14,400 bases of DNA from Bacteroidales bacterium (GTDB taxonomy: Bacteria; Bacteroidota; Bacteroidia; Bacteroidales; Muribaculaceae), in assembly GCA_014800105.1 (NCBI GenBank), contig JAAVGQ010000067.1, positions 6,871 through 21,270 on the forward strand, given 5' to 3'. The translations under genes and the position numbers were made by a program. Below the pieces are notes generated by a model. It did not search any database. It saw only the letters and a list, made by a program, of their open reading frames with translations, and was not told the DNA's origin. Position 1 is the stretch's first letter. Every line of letters begins with the position of its first letter. This document shows positions 12,260 through 14,400 of the stretch, in pieces.

Positions 12260-14233
12260 ATGAAACTTACCGGAAATCTGGTTTACCTGTCTTCAGCTCT
12301 CGCGCTGGTTGCTTGCGGAGGTGAACAAAAAAACTTCAACCTTACTTCGCCTGACGGTGAGATTGTTGTTAACATCAATGTTGATGACTCGCTGACTTAC
12401 TCAGTGTCTCACAAGGGCCAAAAGATTCTTGAACCCTCACGCATCGCCCTGCAGTTTGACGGCGCTGACAATGTGGGTGAAGGTCTCACAGGCGCCAAGG
12501 CTACCACCTCAGTTATCAACCGCACCGTTGAGGCTCCCTTCTATCGCCAGGCAAGTATCAACGAGAATGCCAACGAGCTGCGTCTTGCACTGAATGACAG
12601 CACTGCCGTGGTTTTCCGCGCTTACGATGACGGCGTGGCTTACCGTATTGAAACTGATTTCGCCACTCCCCGCACTGTTACCAACGAGGTGGCAGAGTTT
12701 AACTTTGCCACCTCGCCCGAGGCTCTCCTGCCCATGGTCAACAGCTACAATACTTCATTCGAGAAGACCTACACCCCCGCTCGCCTTGACACGTTTGCAA
12801 CCTCAGGCAAGGACATGATGTTCCTCCCCGTGTATGTTGACTACAACGAGGGCGGCAAGGTGCTCATATGCGAGTCAGACCTCGCAAGCTACCCCGGCAT
12901 GTTCCTGACTGCTGACAACGGCAAGCTCGCCGGCAAGTATGCTCCCTATCCTGACAGCCTCTACTTCCATCCCACCCGCGTGCAGGAAAAAGTTGCTACC
13001 GCCCACGATTTCATCGCTAAGACCGAGGGCTCCCGCACTTACCCCTGGCGCATCATCGCCATCGGTGACAATGATACTGACCTCCCCGTTAACGACCTCG
13101 TTTACCTCCTGGGCGAAGAGAACCGCATCGGCGACACTTCATGGATCAAGCCCGGCAAGGTAGCATGGGACTGGTGGAATGCATGGGGCCTCAAGAACGT
13201 AGACTTCAAGCCCGGTATCGATAACCGCACTTACAAGGCTTACATTGACTTTGCCGCTGATAATGGCATCGAGTACATCGTCCTCGACGAGGGCTGGAGC
13301 GAACCCGCTGCCGGCAACGTCCTCGAGACAATTCCTGAAATCGACCTCCCCGAGCTCGTGGCTTACGGCAAGGAAAAGGGTGTCGACATCTGGTTGTGGA
13401 TGGTATGTAACACTCTTGACGCTAACCTTGAGGAAGCCTGCAAGAAGTATGCTGACATGGGTATCAAGGGCTTCAAGCTCGACTTCATCGACCGTGACGA
13501 CCAGCTCGCCGTTGAGCGCGTTTACCGCGTGTCAGAGGCTGCTGCCAAGCACCACATCATGCTTGACATCCACGGTATGTATAAGCCCACCGGTCTCACC
13601 CGCACATTCCCCCACCTTGTTAACTTCGAGGGCATCTTCGGCCTCGAGCAGATGAAGTGGAGTAACCCTGAGATGATGACCTACGACGTTACCTTCCCCT
13701 ACATTCGCATGGTGCAGGGCCCCGCTGACTACACTCCCGGCGGCTTCCGCAACCGCACTAAGGAATCATTTGAAATCAACTACTACGACCCCCAGACTCA
13801 GGGCACCCGCGCTCACCAGGTGGCAATGTACGTAGTGTGTGACGCTCCCTTCGCAATGCTCAGCGACAATCCCTCGGAGTATCAGGCTGACCCCGCCTGC
13901 ACTTCATTCATCGCAGCTATCCCCACCGTCTATGACGAGACTATCATCCCTGCCGGCAAGGTGGGCGAGTATATCGTTTCAGCTCGTCGCGTGGGCGACA
14001 CATGGTGGATTGGCGGCATGACTGACTGGACTCCCCGCGAGCTCGCTCTTGACCTCTCATTCCTCAACAGCGACGTGAACTACAAGGGCAGCCTGCTTGC
14101 TGACGGCGCTGACGCAGCTGAGAATGCTACCAGCTACACTATCACTGAGGTGACAGCTGACAGCGAGACTCCCTTTAATGTCAATCTCGCCCCCGGCGGC
14201 GGTTTCGTTCTCAAGCTTACCCCTGAAGAATAA
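12260..14233 (+). CDS. Glycoside hydrolase family 97, lipoprotein, probably retaining alpha-galactosidase type
   Basis: A 657-aa protein with an N-terminal lipoprotein signal (lipobox LVAC, acylated Cys19), so membrane-anchored in the periplasm or at the outer membrane. Residues about 25-275 form the GH97 N-terminal beta-sandwich. The catalytic barrel follows, with VAWDWWNAWG (301-310), YIVLDEGW (339-346) and GFKLDFIDRDDQ (404-415; Asp408). The C-terminal beta domain starts near 560. SusB-type inverting members carry a general-acid Glu in an HEA motif; here the site reads DIHGMYKPTG (436-445), lacking it. Asp408 and Glu463 are 55 residues apart, the spacing I recall for nucleophile Asp415 and acid/base Glu470 of the retaining BtGal97b. 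A retaining alpha-galactosidase is therefore more likely than an alpha-glucosidase. It heads an operon with the gene at 14240, with a gap of 6 nt. Confidence 0.93.
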   Translation: MKLTGNLVYLSSALALVACGGEQKNFNLTSPDGEIVVNINVDDSLTYSVSHKGQKILEPSRIALQFDGADNVGEGLTGAKATTSVINRTVEAPFYRQASINENANELRLALNDSTAVVFRAYDDGVAYRIETDFATPRTVTNEVAEFNFATSPEALLPMVNSYNTSFEKTYTPARLDTFATSGKDMMFLPVYVDYNEGGKVLICESDLASYPGMFLTADNGKLAGKYAPYPDSLYFHPTRVQEKVATAHDFIAKTEGSRTYPWRIIAIGDNDTDLPVNDLVYLLGEENRIGDTSWIKPGKVAWDWWNAWGLKNVDFKPGIDNRTYKAYIDFAADNGIEYIVLDEGWSEPAAGNVLETIPEIDLPELVAYGKEKGVDIWLWMVCNTLDANLEEACKKYADMGIKGFKLDFIDRDDQLAVERVYRVSEAAAKHHIMLDIHGMYKPTGLTRTFPHLVNFEGIFGLEQMKWSNPEMMTYDVTFPYIRMVQGPADYTPGGFRNRTKESFEINYYDPQTQGTRAHQVAMYVVCDAPFAMLSDNPSEYQADPACTSFIAAIPTVYDETIIPAGKVGEYIVSARRVGDTWWIGGMTDWTPRELALDLSFLNSDVNYKGSLLADGADAAENATSYTITEVTADSETPFNVNLAPGGGFVLKLTPEE

Positions 14234-14239
14234 TTAGGC

Positions 14240-14400
14240 ATGAATATACTGAAATCCTTACTTATAGCTCTTCCTCTCATGTGTACTGCATGCGGTACCC
14301 GTGAGGGGAAGACCGTTTTTTTGAGTGACTATCTCAACGGCAGCGAGGCGGCAACTGATGCCGTGCCCGCTATTCGCTCAGCGATTGAAGAGGTTAAACG
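14240..14400 (+). CDS. Lipoprotein, N-terminus only; possible GH110-like or other beta-helix glycosidase
   Basis: The open frame starts at ATG 14240 and runs off the window end (53 complete codons). It begins with a short hydrophobic signal ending CTAC (Cys18 as likely acylation site, with an unusual Cys at -3). The mature start reads VFLSDYLNGSEAATDAVPAI, then RSAIEEVKR. The pattern V-x-x-S-D-Y followed by T-D-A-V-P-A-I-R-x-A-I is typical of the N-terminal strand and helix of right-handed beta-helix glycosidases, and closest in my memory to GH110 alpha-1,3-galactosidases. Its position 6 nt after the GH97 gene suggests the two act on the same glycan. The family call rests on about 30 residues. 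Confidence 0.55.
   Translation, partial: MNILKSLLIALPLMCTACGTREGKTVFLSDYLNGSEAATDAVPAIRSAIEEVK

Overview
The window looks like chromosomal DNA of a gut Bacteroidales bacterium, probably near Muribaculaceae. The family-level placement is inference. The phylum-level signs are direct: several promoters have the Bacteroidetes form (TTG, 19-21 nt, TAnnTTTG), starts are preceded by A/T-rich leaders without a Shine-Dalgarno box, and a SusB-type GH97 glycosidase and a DUF6371/TOPRIM protein are present. No rRNA, tRNA, CRISPR array, integrase or transposase was recognised.

Layout. Bases 1-1683 hold the 3' part of a membrane histidine kinase with a TPR-like sensor region. Next come trpS (1774-2865) and a convergent DUF2156/LPG-synthase-C protein (3043-4002, minus), with two hairpins between them. 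Malate dehydrogenase (4257-5192, minus) and a GlmU-like nucleotidyltransferase/beta-helix protein (minus, start corrected to 6394) follow, both with good promoters. A membrane-anchored TPR protein (6572-7252) and a MATE efflux pump (7362-8804) lie on the plus strand. ribH (11577-12068, minus) diverges from a GH97 glycosidase lipoprotein (12260-14233). The GH97 gene is followed 6 nt later by the start of a second lipoprotein, possibly a beta-helix galactosidase, cut by the window end.

The unusual part is about 8831-11290. A tightly coupled two-gene unit sits between two nearly identical direct repeats of about 115 bp (8872-8987 and 10968-11081). The genes are a RepA-like AAA ATPase with a C-terminal helix-turn-helix and a DUF6371/TOPRIM primase-like protein, overlapping at ATGA. 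Each repeat carries a nested palindrome (outer arms TTGTCCCGTCCC / GGGACGGGACAA, inner TGGGACA / TGTCCCA). A shorter relative of the same palindrome, with its own terminator-like hairpin, lies after mdh at 4137-4220, so the palindrome is a dispersed family. The upstream leader of the ATPase gene (about 9058-9267) is unusually rich in possible secondary structure, including a pseudoknot arrangement. Downstream of the second repeat is a run of four hairpins and a previously unlisted 57-aa gene (11289-11462, minus) bordered by an 11-base poly-C tract. The unit resembles a minimal replication cassette of a mobile element, but no mobility gene is visible, so how it moves, if it does, is unknown.

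The remaining genes are ordinary core functions: translation, TCA cycle, riboflavin and cell-envelope sugar metabolism, efflux and glycan use.
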